Assembly: GCA_028532855.1 (NCBI GenBank)
Contig: JAQQAL010000011.1
Coordinates: 372,001-436,000, forward strand
DNA from: Candidatus Thalassospirochaeta sargassi
GTDB taxonomy: Bacteria > Spirochaetota > Spirochaetia > UBA9216
Reading direction: 5' to 3'
DNA: 64,000 bases
The first letter of the stretch is position 1. The number at the start of each line of letters is the position of its first letter. The position numbers and the translations under genes were made by a program. Positions 61,493-64,000 of this stretch are shown one piece after another. The notes below the pieces were generated by a model, which ran no database searches, had not been told where the DNA came from, and saw only the letters and a list, made by a program, of their open reading frames with translations.

Positions 61493-62942
61493 ACCCTTTC
61501 TCATACTGTCGATAATTCTTTTCATTTTTACCGCAGCTGTACCGGTAATGGCTGAGAGGGGAGATCTGTCCTTCAGCATCACCGAATGGGATGCTGGCGT
61601 TATTAACTTCGGCGATATCGCAGAGCAGGATGTTGAAGTTGAGAATTCAACGGCTGACGCGGTTAATATTGATTTGGTAAGCACCTGCAGCTGCATGACG
61701 GTTGAGCCTGAAAGCCTTTTGATCGATGCCGGAGGAACCGGCTCTTTCACAGTCATTTTCGACAGCCATGATGACGAAGGCGATTTTGAGAAGCTGCTGA
61801 TAATTCAGACCGATTCAGATGCAATGCCGAAGGGCTTTTTTGTCGTTACAGGTTTTGTTGATGTCTTAGAAGCGGCTGATGCAGCAGCGGCTGAGACGAC
61901 AGGTGAAGATTTCGATTTTTACGACGGGGCGGTTCGCTACTATTACACTCCTGGATGCAAGAGCTGCAACCGCTTTCTCAAAGACGCGGTTATTCCTATA
62001 AACAGGCGCGATATAACAGAAGCAGAATTTTATGAAGAGCTGCAGGCTGAGCTTGCCGACCGCGGAGAAACAATGCGTGAAGTTCCGGTATTGATTACTG
62101 ATGACGGTGTTTATCAGGGTGAAGAAGCCGTAATCGAAGCATACACAGCCATTATTTCGGGAGGAAGTTCCGATGCTGCTAACAGCACTGAGGATGCCGG
62201 TGGCTCCGAAGGCTCCGGTGGAGATTCCGGAGGGATAAATATCGCTATTCTTCCCGTTCTTGCCGCAGGGCTCCTTGACGGGGTTAATCCATGTGCCTTC
62301 ACCACACTTATTTTTCTGTTAAGTGCCCTTTCTGTAGCAGGCAGAAGCAGGCGTGAAACCCTCATCATCGGGCTGTTTTTTACTGTATCTGTATTCGCAA
62401 CCTATTTCCTGATAGGCCTCGGCTTCTTCAAGATTATCCGCATAGCTGACTCTTTCGAGCTTGTCAGCAGAATAATCCGCTGGGTCCTTTTCGGCGCGCT
62501 CGCACTCTTTGCCGGATTGAGTTTCTACGACTATGCCAAAATACGGGCCGGTAATGCCACCGATATCATCCTTCAGCTGCCGGAAGGCGTAAAACGGAGA
62601 ATGCATTCATCTATCAGATCCTACACGAAATCAGCCGCTCTTGCTGGCAGCTCAATTGTGATGGGTTTTCTTATATCAATATTCGAGCTTGGCTGCACCG
62701 GGCAGATATATTTCCCGACTATCACCTATATTATCCAGACAGACAAGGCTGCATCAGGTTTTTTCTACCTTGCCCTGTATAACCTGGCCTTCATCCTCCC
62801 GCTCGCGGGTGTATTTTTAGTGGTCTATTTCGGTATAACCTCAAAGCGCATAACAAAGAAATTCCAGTCCAACCTCGGCCTTATTAAGCTTCTGACCGGC
62901 TTCCTTTTTATAGCATTCGCGGTATTGATGATAATTTTATAA
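61479..62942 (+). CDS. DUF1573 + thioredoxin-like + CcdA/DsbD-type transmembrane fusion
   Basis: STCSCMTVEPESLLIDAGGTGSFTVIFDSHDDEG; YYYTPGCKSCNRFLKD; LLDGVNPCAFTTLIFLLSAL and ELGCTGQIYFPTITYI. Confidence 0.88.
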   Translation: MVKSKPFLILSIILFIFTAAVPVMAERGDLSFSITEWDAGVINFGDIAEQDVEVENSTADAVNIDLVSTCSCMTVEPESLLIDAGGTGSFTVIFDSHDDEGDFEKLLIIQTDSDAMPKGFFVVTGFVDVLEAADAAAAETTGEDFDFYDGAVRYYYTPGCKSCNRFLKDAVIPINRRDITEAEFYEELQAELADRGETMREVPVLITDDGVYQGEEAVIEAYTAIISGGSSDAANSTEDAGGSEGSGGDSGGINIAILPVLAAGLLDGVNPCAFTTLIFLLSALSVAGRSRRETLIIGLFFTVSVFATYFLIGLGFFKIIRIADSFELVSRIIRWVLFGALALFAGLSFYDYAKIRAGNATDIILQLPEGVKRRMHSSIRSYTKSAALAGSSIVMGFLISIFELGCTGQIYFPTITYIIQTDKAASGFFYLALYNLAFILPLAGVFLVVYFGITSKRITKKFQSNLGLIKLLTGFLFIAFAVLMIIL

Positions 62943-62955
62943 GGATAAAACACAT

Positions 62956-64000
62956 ATGAAAGCAAAACTCCTGGGCCACAGTGCCAATGATCTGTTCTGG
63001 TTTATTCTCCCTCTCGTGCTGCCGTCGATGCTCTCCCGCTATGATCTGAATTATACCGAGGCCGGTGGAATTCTTACAATCTATCTGCTTTTTACAGCGG
63101 CGGGTTCATTTGCAGCGGGGAAGCTCTCTGACAGATTTTCAAGGAAACGGATTCTCAGTTACGGGCTCTTTGCAGCATCAGCGGGACTTATTTCAGCATC
63201 CTTTGCGCCTGGTCTACCAGTTTTTCTGATATTGATTTCTCTGACGGCAATAGGCGTCAGCACCTTTCATCCTGTTATGTATGCTGTAATAGATGAAAGC
63301 TACCCGGAGCGGAAAAGCAGGGTTATGGGGTTGTATGAATGCTTTGGAACGGCGGCGATACTGCTGATGTTCCTCATAAACGGGTATCTTCTCAAAAGGA
63401 TAGGGGTTAGGGGAGTGATGATTGTGACGGCAATTCCGGCAATTGTTATGGGATTAGTCTACGCTTTCAGCAGCAGTATACCCGATACCGCATCTATTGA
63501 GAGTGAACCTTCGGGGGGTGTTACAGATTCGGGCCCGGCGGATCCTGACCATAGAATAGAACGCGGTGATGCTCTCAGATTGGTTCTTTTTCTGATATCA
63601 AAAATTTTGCGGATTATCTCTGTTACCGCCCTGCTCAATTTTCTGCCGACAATCTTTGTGAGTTTTTTCGGCATGGAGACCGACAGGGCTGCCTATGCAA
63701 CTGCTTTCTATTTTGCCGGCGGCATCTCCGGTTCAATTATTGCCGGAAAGCTGTCCGAGCATTTTAATTCATTCGGAATCATTCTTGTCGGCACAGTTTT
63801 TATCGGTTTTACATTGCTTGTGCTGGCAGGCAATCTGCCTGTCTGGATATACCTGATTATTATCACCCTCTTCGGTGCATTTGCATCAGGCTGTCTTATC
63901 AACCAGAATCTTCTTATGTCGAGATTGAGCGGTTCTCTAGGCCGGGGCGAGGTGTTCGGGATCATGATGGGTTTTATGACTTTTACCTCCGCGGTAAGTC
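62956..64000 (+). CDS. MFS transporter (partial; runs off window)
   Basis: MKAKLLGHSANDLFWFILPLVLPSMLSRYDLNYTEAGGILTIYLLFTAAGSFAAGKLSDRFSRKRILSYG; open to the window end, hence absent from the ORF track. Confidence 0.9.
   Translation, partial: MKAKLLGHSANDLFWFILPLVLPSMLSRYDLNYTEAGGILTIYLLFTAAGSFAAGKLSDRFSRKRILSYGLFAASAGLISASFAPGLPVFLILISLTAIGVSTFHPVMYAVIDESYPERKSRVMGLYECFGTAAILLMFLINGYLLKRIGVRGVMIVTAIPAIVMGLVYAFSSSIPDTASIESEPSGGVTDSGPADPDHRIERGDALRLVLFLISKILRIISVTALLNFLPTIFVSFFGMETDRAAYATAFYFAGGISGSIIAGKLSEHFNSFGIILVGTVFIGFTLLVLAGNLPVWIYLIIITLFGAFASGCLINQNLLMSRLSGSLGRGEVFGIMMGFMTFTSAVS

Overview
This 64 kb window is a gene-dense bacterial chromosomal segment, probably from a free-living Spirochaetota relative. 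That lineage is inferred from gene content and was not tested. Most of it is ordinary chromosome: 3' end of glnS, UvrD/PcrA helicase, rplM-rpsI, recX, enolase, proS, an oppABCDF operon, ilvE, ssb, a sigma-54-type two-component system, azlCD, ogt/ada, an MCP, feoAB with two DtxR-family regulators, and a GH2 beta-galactosidase. I saw no rRNA, tRNA, CRISPR array, prophage or transposase. The observations most worth follow-up are: (i) an 81-codon ORF between two tandem TSUP permeases that reads as araD with its whole catalytic middle deleted in frame; (ii) a three-gene envelope thiol-redox operon (TlpA-like, metallophosphoesterase-like protein with eroded metal motifs and a CxC, DUF1573-Trx-CcdA fusion); (iii) a GntR/SPFH/ABC/LolA-like/beta-barrel operon with a perfect inverted repeat upstream; (iv) several partly eroded proteins: an Ada-AlkA fusion lacking most of the glycosylase, a HisKA_2-type pseudokinase, a compact class-III-aminotransferase-like protein, a LysE remnant, and a truncated ArsR in front of a split permease; (v) candidate operators and unexplained intergenic hairpins. 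All family calls are from reading the translations; no database search was run.
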